From Chloroflexota bacterium (GTDB taxonomy: Bacteria; Chloroflexota; Chloroflexia; Chloroheliales; Chloroheliaceae), in contig JAQBPB010000103.1 of the NCBI GenBank assembly GCA_028287745.1, positions 1 through 64,000 of the forward strand: a stretch of 64,000 nt of DNA. Direction: 5' to 3'. The first letter of the stretch is position 1. Every line of letters begins with the position of its first letter. The notes below the pieces were generated by a model. The model had not been told where the DNA came from and did no database searches. It worked only from the letters and a program-made list of their open reading frames with translations. The translations under genes and the position numbers were made by a program. Positions 1 through 7,134 of this stretch are shown piece by piece.

Positions 1-6
1 GCCAAA

Positions 7-36
7 ACCGGGTCCGTTTATACATATAAACCCGGT
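7..36. repeat. Imperfect inverted repeat / hairpin at window edge
   Basis: The arms ACCGG (7-11) and CCGGT (32-36) enclose a second perfect pair, GTTTAT (16-21) and ATAAAC (26-31), with a four-base bulge on one side. It lies just before the terminator at 51-80, so it may be part of the 3' untranslated region of a gene left of the window. No reading frame can be assigned to bases 1-50. Confidence 0.4.
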
Positions 37-50
37 AAGAATATTCATAG

Positions 51-80
51 GGGCCTGGCAACCGCCAGGTCCTTTTTTAT
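51..80 (+). terminator. Rho-independent terminator of an upstream gene
   Basis: A nine-pair stem (GGGCCTGGC, 51-59, with GCCAGGTCC, 64-72, including one G-T wobble) closes on an AACC loop and runs straight into six T residues (73-78). It would end a plus-strand transcript entering from the left edge. Confidence 0.85.
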
Positions 81-150
81 TTTATAAAATTTCATCTTTA
101 TGATAGCTTAACGGTTTAGTTAATTTCGCTGGTTGAGCAAAAGGGGTTTA

Positions 151-166
151 TGGCACGCAAGTTGCA
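151..166 (+). promoter_or_regulatory. Sigma-54-type -24/-12 promoter
   Basis: TGGCACG (151-157) and TTGCA (162-166) have the GG-N10-GC geometry that defines RpoN promoters, and all twelve informative bases agree with the consensus. The site is about 58 bases upstream of the hydrolase start codon at 224 and points towards it. Known for the family: such promoters need RpoN and an AAA+ enhancer-binding protein; neither is encoded in this window. A chance match cannot be excluded from sequence alone. Confidence 0.55.
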
Positions 167-223
167 CCCTACATTTCATTATGTGCATTACGATGGAAAA
201 TAACAATTTTAGTGTGAGGGAAT

Positions 224-850
224 ATGCCACCGGTAAAAAATGAAGATTTGCATGGTAACGTCCCGGACAGTGAGGATGTAGTACTGCTTATTATTGATAT
301 GATTAGTGATTTTGAATTTAAGGATAGTGACAAGCTGTTTGAATTTGTACCGGAGGTGGCTAAAAGGATCGCTGACTTAAAACGAAGTGCAAGAAAAGCC
401 GGGGTCCCGGTGCTTTACATCAATGACAATTTTGGGAAATGGCAATCGGACCTTTCAAAACTGGTAGAACACTGCCTGCAAGAGCCCGTCAGGGGCCGTC
501 CGGTCGTAGAGATTTTGTTACCGGAGGAAGACGACTATTTTGTCCTGAAACCTAAACATTCCGGGTTCTTTTCAACCACCCTGGAAGTATTGCTGACCTA
601 TCTAAAGGCAAAAACGCTGGTCCTGACCGGGGTAGCCGGGAATATCTGCATCCTGTTTACAGCCAGCGATGCATATATGCGGGACTATAACCTGGTCGTG
701 CCGCCTGACTGTGTGGCTTCAAATACCCGTGAATTGAATAACCAGGCCCTGGAATCGTTGGAAACGATCCTGGGTGCCCACTTAATCGCCTCAACCGAAC
801 TCGATTGGGAACGTTTAAAACAAGAATTCTCTGAGGCAACCGAAAAATAG
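224..850 (+). CDS. Isochorismatase-family cysteine hydrolase
   Basis: A 208-residue protein of the isochorismatase-like fold (nicotinamidases, N-carbamoylsarcosine amidases, isochorismatases). The catalytic triad of the family can be placed: Asp25 in LLIIDMISDF, a Lys near residue 110 in VLKPKHSGF, and the nucleophilic Cys near residue 142 in GVAGNICILF. The hydrophobic strand and the S/T-rich segment after the Cys also fit. The start is supported by GAGGG seven to eight bases upstream. The substrate cannot be told: the motifs do not single out nicotinamidase, and no pathway neighbours are present. It appears to be transcribed alone from a sigma-54-like promoter. The antiporter gene downstream has its own ribosome site. 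Confidence 0.85.
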   Translation: MPPVKNEDLHGNVPDSEDVVLLIIDMISDFEFKDSDKLFEFVPEVAKRIADLKRSARKAGVPVLYINDNFGKWQSDLSKLVEHCLQEPVRGRPVVEILLPEEDDYFVLKPKHSGFFSTTLEVLLTYLKAKTLVLTGVAGNICILFTASDAYMRDYNLVVPPDCVASNTRELNNQALESLETILGAHLIASTELDWERLKQEFSEATEK

Positions 851-936
851 TAAGGTCATACCCGCTCATCCTGAAAAGTCAGGTAGCTCAGAGCAGTTTC
901 ATATTACAAATCTGACTTATCAGGAGGAGTCTGGCT

Positions 937-2265
937 GTGACTTTTACCCTCTGGGCTATTATTGTTGGCGTAGTCTTTATTTTCATGGCGCTATCCGCTA
1001 CCGTTCTCAAACGGCTGCCCCTGACTTCTTCGATTCTATACCTGGGCATAGGCATACTGCTGGGACCGATTGGGCTGGGTTTTATCAAACTTGACCCGCT
1101 TAAAGATGCGGAACTGCTGGAACGTATTACCGAAGTAGCTTTGCTAATTTCGCTTTTTACCGGTGGTTTGAAGCTCAGGACGCCCCTGTTAAAGCGGCGC
1201 TGGCGCTTGCCGGTCCGCCTCGCGGTTGGCTCCATGTTAATCACCATAAGCCTGATAACCGTGACCGGGGTATTCTTCCTGGGCTTGCCACTGGGGGCAG
1301 CTATTCTTTTGGGAGCTATCCTGGCGCCTACGGACCCGGTGCTGGCTTCGGACGTGCAGGTCGAGAACGCTTATGATAGTGACAAATTGAAGTTTAGCCT
1401 GACCGGGGAAGCGGGCCTCAATGACGGCAGCGCGACCCCGTTTGTATACCTTGGAATGGGCCTGCTTGGCTTGCAAGAACTGGGTAATTTTGGGATTAAA
1501 TGGTTTCTGGAAGATGTTCTCTGGGCGGTAATAGTTGGTATTGCAATTGGGGCGCTGTTTGGAACCCTGGTCGGCCGCCTGGTTATGTACATCCGGCGCG
1601 TGCATAAACACGCCCTGGGGCTGGATGATTTCCTGGGCCTCGGCCTGATTGCCCTGAGTTATGGCGTTGCTACATTGGTACATGCCTACGGCTTCCTGGC
1701 AGTTTTTGCGGCCGGGGTAGCCCTGCGGCGCCTGGAACGCCAATCCAGCGGCGAAAAAGTAATAGAAGAACTTACGGCTGTAACCAACCAGAGTAAGGAA
1801 GAAATCGCGACAGACCCGGACAAAGGGCCGGTCTACATGGTCGAGTCTGTTTTGGGCTTCAATGAGCAACTGGAACGCATTGCGGAAGTAGCCGTAGTTC
1901 TCCTGCTGGGCGGAATGTTATCGGCCACCTACTTTAGCTGGCATGTTTTCTGGTTTATTCCGCTGCTTTTCCTGGTTATTCGGCCCATATCCGTCTTTGT
2001 AGGCTTGATTGGCCTGCCATCAACCTGGCCACAGCGCTGGTTGATGGGGTGGTTCGGCATCCGGGGAGTAGGTTCCATCTACTACCTGACTTATGCAATC
2101 CATCATGGGTTGCCCGGAGACCTGGCCCAACCGCTGGTTTCGCTGGTCCTGATGGTTGTCTCGGTTTCAGTTGTATTACACGGTATTTCGGTTACTCCTT
2201 TAATGAACCTGTACAGCCGCAAGACCCAACCGGCCAACGAGGCCGAACCGGTCCCACCCCATTAA
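937..2265 (+). CDS. CPA1-family Na+(K+)/H+ antiporter
   Basis: A 442-residue integral membrane protein with about 12 hydrophobic segments, read from a GTG start behind a strong AGGAGG. Two CPA1/NhaP hallmarks are visible: APTDPVLASDV near residue 130 and GLNDGSATPF near residue 163, whose acidic residue is the expected cation site. A charged cytoplasmic loop lies at about residues 265-305. There is no C-terminal TrkA or CBS regulatory domain; the protein ends soon after the last membrane segment, so it is a minimal antiporter. Likely role: exchange of Na+ or K+ for H+ in pH and salt balance. Ion choice cannot be read from the sequence. A weak hairpin follows at 2349-2373. Confidence 0.88.
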   Translation: MTFTLWAIIVGVVFIFMALSATVLKRLPLTSSILYLGIGILLGPIGLGFIKLDPLKDAELLERITEVALLISLFTGGLKLRTPLLKRRWRLPVRLAVGSMLITISLITVTGVFFLGLPLGAAILLGAILAPTDPVLASDVQVENAYDSDKLKFSLTGEAGLNDGSATPFVYLGMGLLGLQELGNFGIKWFLEDVLWAVIVGIAIGALFGTLVGRLVMYIRRVHKHALGLDDFLGLGLIALSYGVATLVHAYGFLAVFAAGVALRRLERQSSGEKVIEELTAVTNQSKEEIATDPDKGPVYMVESVLGFNEQLERIAEVAVVLLLGGMLSATYFSWHVFWFIPLLFLVIRPISVFVGLIGLPSTWPQRWLMGWFGIRGVGSIYYLTYAIHHGLPGDLAQPLVSLVLMVVSVSVVLHGISVTPLMNLYSRKTQPANEAEPVPPH

Positions 2266-2348
2266 GCCTTTTATATATGGTTAACCATTCCAATATTCCG
2301 GTTTTTCCTGGCACGTCTGGTGCAAATAAGTGTCAGATAGAATGTGAG

Positions 2349-2373
2349 ACGTTAAAGGCCTTTATTTTAACGT
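2349..2373 (+). terminator. Weak hairpin after antiporter gene
   Basis: ACGTTAAA (2349-2356) pairs perfectly with TTTAACGT (2366-2373) around a nine-base loop. There is no clean T-run, so it may be a weak terminator or a stabilising 3' hairpin. The remaining bases between 2266 and 2522 hold no convincing gene. Confidence 0.35.
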
Positions 2374-2522
2374 TTACGGTACCGAATACTGGTGAGCCAG
2401 TGGAAAATTGCCCGGTATCAAATGTCCAAACGGTAAGTTATTACCTGGTGGCGTTTTAGTCATTGCCGTTTTGGTGTATAACATTTTAATTTGTTGGGTT
2501 TTGAGCCAGAAAGAGAAGAAAC

Positions 2523-3005
2523 ATGGAACTTTCACGCCTATTTTCCGGTACAATTGCTGGTTTTGTCGCGACCGCTCCAATGTCGCTTGCCATGAAGGGA
2601 ATGCAAGCCCTTTTGCCGGAAAAGGAAAGTTATTCTTTACCTCCCAGTATTATCAGTTTCAATGCGGCCAATAAAAGCGGGCAGCCTCCTTCAAACGAAA
2701 AAGAACATACTGTTTTAACTTTACTGGCTCACTTTGGGGCAGGCGCGGGTTTCGGCCTTTTTTACGGGCTGGGTTCGGTGGGGTCTAAAAAGCTCAAGAG
2801 CAGTCCATTAAGAGGTATAGTTTTTGGTTTGCTGGTCTGGTCGGTTAATTACCTGGGTATTATGCCCGTCTTGAACCTTTACAATTCGGCCAGTAAGGAA
2901 CCGGTCAGGCGGAATGCCCTGATGATTATTGCTCATCTGGTCTGGGGAATAACTACCGACCTTGTGTTCAGGCGCCTGGACTCTGTCCGCAAGCGTTTGG
3001 TTTAA
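2523..3005 (+). CDS. Small four-segment membrane protein, unknown function
   Basis: A 160-residue protein with hydrophobic segments near residues 5-25, 68-90, 97-118 and 135-150, resembling the loosely defined DUF1440/YagU-type membrane proteins. Notable features are a His at the start of the second segment (LLAHFGAGAGFGLFYG) and another His in the last (IIAHLVWGITTD). The start follows AGAGAAG. The same layout, with both His residues, recurs in the protein at 36804-37295, so the two look like distant paralogues. No function is assigned. It precedes recQ by 58 bases, but recQ has its own ribosome site, so co-transcription is possible but not shown. Confidence 0.6.
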   Translation: MELSRLFSGTIAGFVATAPMSLAMKGMQALLPEKESYSLPPSIISFNAANKSGQPPSNEKEHTVLTLLAHFGAGAGFGLFYGLGSVGSKKLKSSPLRGIVFGLLVWSVNYLGIMPVLNLYNSASKEPVRRNALMIIAHLVWGITTDLVFRRLDSVRKRLV

Positions 3006-3063
3006 TTAGCAATTTACTTAACAACCGGCCTAAATTAACCGGTTTAGGGAGGACCCTTATACA

Positions 3064-4704
3064 ATGACTCAGGTCAGAAAAGATACACGTGTGGTTCGGA
3101 GAGTGGCGCGGGAAACCTTTGGTTATGATACTTTACGGCCAGGCCAGGAGACTGCCATTAAATCGGTACTGTCAGGCTGCGATACGCTGGCGGTAATGCC
3201 CACCGGGTCCGGTAAGTCGGCTATATATCAAATTGCAGGCGTCCAGATTCCCGGCCCAACCCTGGTAGTTTCACCCCTGATTGCCTTACAGCGTGACCAG
3301 TTCGAGTCCCTGGATGAGCAGGACGTGGGGGGTGTTGGCCTTATGAACTCTACCTTAAAACCGGCAGAACGGCGTGAAACTTTCGAAAATTTATTGGAAG
3401 GTGAATTGGAATTTCTTCTGTTGGCCCCGGAGCAACTCAGTAACCCCGAAGTCCTGGAGCAAATCAAAGCCGCAAAACCTTCCCTTTTTGTGGTTGATGA
3501 AGCCCATTGTGTCAGCGAGTGGGGCCATGATTTCAGACCGGACTACCTGCGGTTGGGGACCTTTATTGAGGAACTGGGCCACCCAACGATACTGGCATTA
3601 ACCGCGACCGCCTCACCGCCCGTGCGCGAGGAAATTATCACCCGGTTGGGTATGCGTAACCCGAAAGTAGTTGTGCAGGGCTTTGACCGGCCGAATATCT
3701 GGTTGGATGTAATACGGTTTGACGATGAACTGGATAAAAAGCGCAACTTTTACGAGCGCATTGTTGAAGTTGAAAAACCGGGTATTGTTTATGCTGCGAC
3801 CAGGCAGCGTTCCGAAGAAATTGCCCAGGAATTGCAAAACAAGGGTATAAAAGCCCTGGCTTATCACGCCGGGATGAAAGCCCCCGAGCGCGAGCAGGTC
3901 CAGTCCGCTTTTATGAATGATGAAGCGGAAGTTATCGTGGCGACCACCGCCTTTGGAATGGGCATTGATAAGCCTAATGTGCGCTTTGTCTTTCATTACG
4001 ATATAAGTGATTCGGTTGACTCTTATTACCAGGAAATTGGCCGGGCCGGTCGAGATGGTGAACCCTCCCAGGCGGCGCTGTTCTACCGACCGGAAGACCT
4101 GGGGATTCGCCGGTTTTTTGCCAGCACCGGCCAGGTGGATGTTGACCACCTCCAGCAGGTTGCCACGGTGATAATAAGCCAACCTGGCCCGGTGACCTTG
4201 CACGACCTGAAGGAAGTCACCGAGCTATCCCAATCCAAGCTAACCACCGCCCTGAGCCGTCTGGAAGAAGTGGGCGTGGTAGTCATAAGCCCTGGTGGTG
4301 AGGTGAAAACCGGAGAGCGCAACCAGGATATCGCGGAAGCCATGCTAGAGGCAGCCAGCACCCAGCAAAACCATCACGACTTTGACCGCTCCAGGATTGA
4401 AATGATGCGTGGTTATGCCGAACTGCGGGACTGCCGCCGCCGCTATTTACTTAACTATTTTGGCGAAGAGGTTGATGAACCTTGCGGGTACTGTGATAAT
4501 TGTAAGGCCGGTATCACCGTTGAGAAGTCCGAACAACTCGAAGTGTTCCCTATCAATAGCCGGGTATCGCATAACGCCTGGGGCGAGGGTCTGGTGATGC
4601 GCTACGAAGGTGACAAAATGGTTGTCCTTTTTGATAAGGTCGGCTACAAGACTTTAGCGGTCGCAGTAGTGCAGGAACGGGGACTGGTTAAGCTGGTAGC
4701 CTAG
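3064..4704 (+). CDS. recQ: RecQ-family ATP-dependent DNA helicase
   Basis: A 546-residue superfamily 2, 3'-5' DNA helicase of the RecQ type. In order: the Q-motif region (FGYDTLRPGQ), Walker A MPTGSGKS (residues 45-52), the DEAH box within VVDEAHCVSEWGHDFRPDY near residue 143, motif III TATAS, and motifs V/VI in AFGMGIDKPNVRFV and QEIGRAGRDG. A winged-helix region follows, then the RecQ zinc site (CRRRYLLNYFGE with CGYCDNC). No HRDC domain is seen. The last 45 residues (RVSHNAWGEGLV through YKTLAV) instead resemble the Tudor-like C-terminal module of PcrA/UvrD/Rep helicases. The start is set by GGGAGGA. Role: unwinding of recombination and repair intermediates. It converges on the regulator gene with only 17 bases between. 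Confidence 0.92.
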   Translation: MTQVRKDTRVVRRVARETFGYDTLRPGQETAIKSVLSGCDTLAVMPTGSGKSAIYQIAGVQIPGPTLVVSPLIALQRDQFESLDEQDVGGVGLMNSTLKPAERRETFENLLEGELEFLLLAPEQLSNPEVLEQIKAAKPSLFVVDEAHCVSEWGHDFRPDYLRLGTFIEELGHPTILALTATASPPVREEIITRLGMRNPKVVVQGFDRPNIWLDVIRFDDELDKKRNFYERIVEVEKPGIVYAATRQRSEEIAQELQNKGIKALAYHAGMKAPEREQVQSAFMNDEAEVIVATTAFGMGIDKPNVRFVFHYDISDSVDSYYQEIGRAGRDGEPSQAALFYRPEDLGIRRFFASTGQVDVDHLQQVATVIISQPGPVTLHDLKEVTELSQSKLTTALSRLEEVGVVVISPGGEVKTGERNQDIAEAMLEAASTQQNHHDFDRSRIEMMRGYAELRDCRRRYLLNYFGEEVDEPCGYCDNCKAGITVEKSEQLEVFPINSRVSHNAWGEGLVMRYEGDKMVVLFDKVGYKTLAVAVVQERGLVKLVA

Positions 4705-4721
4705 CTTGCCGTTGGGGAAGA

Positions 4722-5351
4722 TTATTTAACCAACTGGAAACGACATTGGGCCTGGCCGTTTTTCCGGCAGCTTTCTTTTACAGGCAGCCCGGTAAATTCG
4801 GCCACCAATGCCTCCGCTAGCTGGCAGGTCTGGGGATGGGGTAGGACCAGTAAGGCCAGGGGACAGCTAAAGCCCTGGATTATATAACTATCCTGGTTTT
4901 CTTCAAGTTCGGCTAACCCGCCAAGTTCATTTAGCATATCCACCGCCGCTGCCAGCCTGACCCCGGTGTTTCCGTTTGTAGCCGGTAACTGTCCGGCAAT
5001 CCGCTTTCCAACTTCCCTTAAAAGGTTTTCCAGTTCTTGTGGTGGCATTTGCCCGGCCAGCACATCCAATAAGTTACGCAAGACCGGACCATAGGCTTTT
5101 GGGAAAAGGCTTTCTGCTTCTGCCGTTAGCTGGTAGGTAAAGGAAGGTTTTCCCACTCCCCGCCGGGCCTCGGCTTGCCGGATCAGACCATCCCGTTCCA
5201 ACCCGGCCAGGTGCGCCCTGACGGCATTATCCGTCAGAGTGAAAGCCTGGGCCAGTTCTTCAACGGTGCTGGGGGCATTCCGGCGTAAGAAAGTTATAAT
5301 TTGGCCGCGCGTACTGGCAAAGAAGCGCTGGTCCATTCCCCTGTTGATCAT
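4722..5351 (-). CDS. Winged-helix regulator with SufR-like Fe-S cysteine cluster
   Basis: About 209 residues. The N-terminal winged helix (RGQIITFLRRNAPSTVEELA, then NAVRAHLAGLERDGLI) is followed by a C-terminal sensing domain holding four cysteines spaced C-X12-C-X18-C-X7-C, beginning at CPLALLVLPHPQTC. Known for the family: SufR and its relatives bind a 4Fe-4S cluster through such C-terminal cysteines and repress iron-sulfur or redox genes. The ATG at 5351 is chosen because GGAGGG lies just before it; an upstream TTG in frame lacks a ribosome site. The gene is divergent from folE. A 36-bp inverted repeat in the shared spacer overlaps its own candidate -35. Likely an autoregulated repressor; cluster binding is inferred from the cysteines only. 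Confidence 0.78.
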   Translation of the reverse strand: MINRGMDQRFFASTRGQIITFLRRNAPSTVEELAQAFTLTDNAVRAHLAGLERDGLIRQAEARRGVGKPSFTYQLTAEAESLFPKAYGPVLRNLLDVLAGQMPPQELENLLREVGKRIAGQLPATNGNTGVRLAAAVDMLNELGGLAELEENQDSYIIQGFSCPLALLVLPHPQTCQLAEALVAEFTGLPVKESCRKNGQAQCRFQLVK

Positions 5352-5383
5352 TTTTCCCTCCAATTATTACTATGAACAACTTA

Positions 5384-5411
5384 ATTTTAGCATTACCATT
5401 CAAATTGTCAA
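5384..5411 (-). promoter_or_regulatory. Candidate promoter of the SufR-like regulator
   Basis: Read on the minus strand, TTGACA (5411-5406) and TAAAAT (5389-5384) are 16 bases apart. The -35 hexamer lies inside the left arm of the inverted repeat at 5407-5442, as expected for autorepression. Confidence 0.5.
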
Positions 5412-5442
5412 TAAAGTCAAATAAATCATTGACATTATTGAC
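5407..5442. promoter_or_regulatory. 36-bp inverted repeat, candidate operator between regulator and folE
   Basis: The left arm GTCAATAAAGTCAA (5407-5420) and right arm TTGACATTATTGAC (5429-5442) match at 13 of 14 positions in inverted orientation around an eight-base spacer. Each arm holds two GTCAA half-sites, so two dimers could bind. The repeat carries TTGACA/TTGACT hexamers pointing both ways, so occupation would block both divergent promoters. Confidence 0.72.
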
Positions 5443-5514
5443 TTATGTGTTAGAGTGGTTTTACGCAAATAACTAAAACAAAACGATTGGCTGGCTTTTT
5501 GGTAAGGAGGTAAA

Positions 5515-6165
5515 ATGTCACTTAACCACCTGGTAGAAGTGCCCAATTTCATTACTACGATTGAAAAACACACCCGGCAGGTTTCGCCTGAGCAAAAAAA
5601 GCGTTTTGAAGTCTATATAGCTGAAATCTTTGCGGCCTTTGGGATGGACCTGGATACCCCGGCCACGGTTGATACGCCCCGGCGTTTTATCGAGGCTCTA
5701 TATGATATTACCGCCGGTTACGATGGCGACCCGAAATTGATAAAAGTCTTTGAGACAGAATGTCATGGTGGCTCGGACTGCCGCTTGAGCCAGGTGATTG
5801 AAGGCCCAATCCAGTTCTATAGCCTGTGCGAACACCACGCCCTGCCTTTCTACGGCAGCGCCTACATCGGCTATATCGCACACGAACACATTTTAGGAAT
5901 TTCCAAGTTAACTCGCCTGGTCCGGACATTTGCCCGGCGGTTTTCCGTCCAGGAACGCCTGGGCCATCAAATCACCAACGGTTTACAGTCTATCTTAGAG
6001 CCGCACGGCGTAGCGGTCTACCTGGAAGCCCATCACCTCTGCATGCAAATGCGCGGAGTCAAAGAAACGTCGCCTCTGACCCGCACAACTCACTGGCGCG
6101 GCAATTACGAGAATGACCCGGCTTTACGGGCCGAGTTTATGACTGCCGCCGGGTTACAACGCTAA
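5515..6165 (+). CDS. folE: GTP cyclohydrolase I
   Basis: A 216-residue FolE. It converts GTP to 7,8-dihydroneopterin triphosphate, the first step of tetrahydrofolate or tetrahydrobiopterin synthesis. Diagnostic motifs are present: FYSLCEHHALPFYG with the zinc Cys and paired His, the GISKLTRLV helix, RLGHQIT, and HHLCMQMRGV with the second zinc Cys. The length is normal for the family, with a short N-terminal extension. AAGGAGG seven bases before the ATG sets the start. It is the first gene of a probable two-gene unit with the DUF2231-Rieske gene (29-base gap, own ribosome site) and starts next to the 36-bp inverted repeat, so the SufR-like regulator probably controls it. No folB, folK or folP is nearby. 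Confidence 0.95.
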   Translation: MSLNHLVEVPNFITTIEKHTRQVSPEQKKRFEVYIAEIFAAFGMDLDTPATVDTPRRFIEALYDITAGYDGDPKLIKVFETECHGGSDCRLSQVIEGPIQFYSLCEHHALPFYGSAYIGYIAHEHILGISKLTRLVRTFARRFSVQERLGHQITNGLQSILEPHGVAVYLEAHHLCMQMRGVKETSPLTRTTHWRGNYENDPALRAEFMTAAGLQR

Positions 6166-6194
6166 TAAAAGTTAATTGGGAAGGAGGCGCATAA

Positions 6195-7064
6195 ATGAGC
6201 CAGGGCCAAAATGCACCGGATACACTTGAGAAAGCAGCCGATCTTTTGCAGCAGGGTCTGGGAACCGCTTTTAAGGCCGGGGGGAGTTCAGGCAGGCAGG
6301 TTAAGAACCTTTTGAATGGCGTCTGGTTCGGACATCCCTTGCACCCGGCCATGACCGATATTCCGGTGGGCTTCTGGATGCTATCCACAACCTTTGACCT
6401 TTTATCAGGCGCGAATAAAGACTCCCGGCTGGCTCCAGGCGCAGATGCCGCCCTGGGGTTGGGCATCCTGGGTGCTTTTGGCGCGGCGGCCACCGGGTTA
6501 ACCGACTGGAGCGATACCTATGGCAAAGAGCGTCGTACCGGGCTAATCCATGCCTTGCTTAATACGAGCGCTTTAACGGCTAACTGCCTGAGCTGGATTT
6601 TACGCCGCCAGGGCCGTCGGAAGCTGGCGGTCTTGCTGTCTACGACCGCTCTTGGGGTGACAACTTACAGCTCCTACCTGGGTGGGGAAATGGTTTTTAA
6701 CCTGGGGACTTTGATTAACCGGAATGCCTGGGCCACTGGCCCGGAGGATTGGACCCCGGTAATGCCGTCAAACGCCCTGCCGGAGAATACTCTTTGTAAA
6801 ACCCGGGCCAATGGCACTAATATCTTGCTGGTCCGCCAGGCCGGAAATATCTTTGCCATTAATGAAACCTGTTCCCACGCCGGTGGACCTCTTTCAGAAG
6901 GCCATCTTGAGAAGGATACCGTAATTTGCCCCTGGCATGGTTCGCGCTTTTGCCTTGTAGACGGAAAGGTCCTGGACGGCCCGGCTACCTTTAAGGCTCC
7001 GGTCTACCAGGTAAGAGAAAGTGGCGGCCAGGTTGAAGTAAGGTCAGCCATTAACCACGGTTAG
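6195..7064 (+). CDS. DUF2231 membrane domain fused to a Rieske 2Fe-2S domain
   Basis: A 289-residue two-domain protein. Residues about 40-170 form a DUF2231-type membrane module (FGHPLHPAMTDIPVGFW, then segments around GILGAFGAAATGLTDWS and LSTTALGVTTYSSYLGG). Residues about 185-289 form a Rieske ferredoxin domain with both cluster motifs, C-S-H-A-G-G and C-P-W-H-G-S, giving two Cys and two His ligands. The His in the LHP motif of the membrane part is conserved in DUF2231 proteins and may bind haem or metal. GGAGG precedes the ATG. It follows folE and is closed by a strong bidirectional terminator. Likely a membrane-anchored electron carrier; redox partners are unknown. Confidence 0.85.
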   Translation: MSQGQNAPDTLEKAADLLQQGLGTAFKAGGSSGRQVKNLLNGVWFGHPLHPAMTDIPVGFWMLSTTFDLLSGANKDSRLAPGADAALGLGILGAFGAAATGLTDWSDTYGKERRTGLIHALLNTSALTANCLSWILRRQGRRKLAVLLSTTALGVTTYSSYLGGEMVFNLGTLINRNAWATGPEDWTPVMPSNALPENTLCKTRANGTNILLVRQAGNIFAINETCSHAGGPLSEGHLEKDTVICPWHGSRFCLVDGKVLDGPATFKAPVYQVRESGGQVEVRSAINHG

Positions 7065-7075
7065 TTTTACTAAAT

Positions 7076-7113
7076 AAAAAGGTGGCTTCCCAACGAAGTG
7101 AAGCCACCTTTTT
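7076..7113. terminator. Bidirectional terminator between Rieske gene and gltA
   Basis: A perfect 14-pair stem, AAAAAGGTGGCTTC (7076-7089) with GAAGCCACCTTTTT (7100-7113), encloses a ten-base loop. A- and T-runs at the two ends let it work in both directions for the convergent Rieske and citrate synthase genes. Confidence 0.95.
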
Positions 7114-7134
7114 ATTACTAACAACTTTTAAGAA

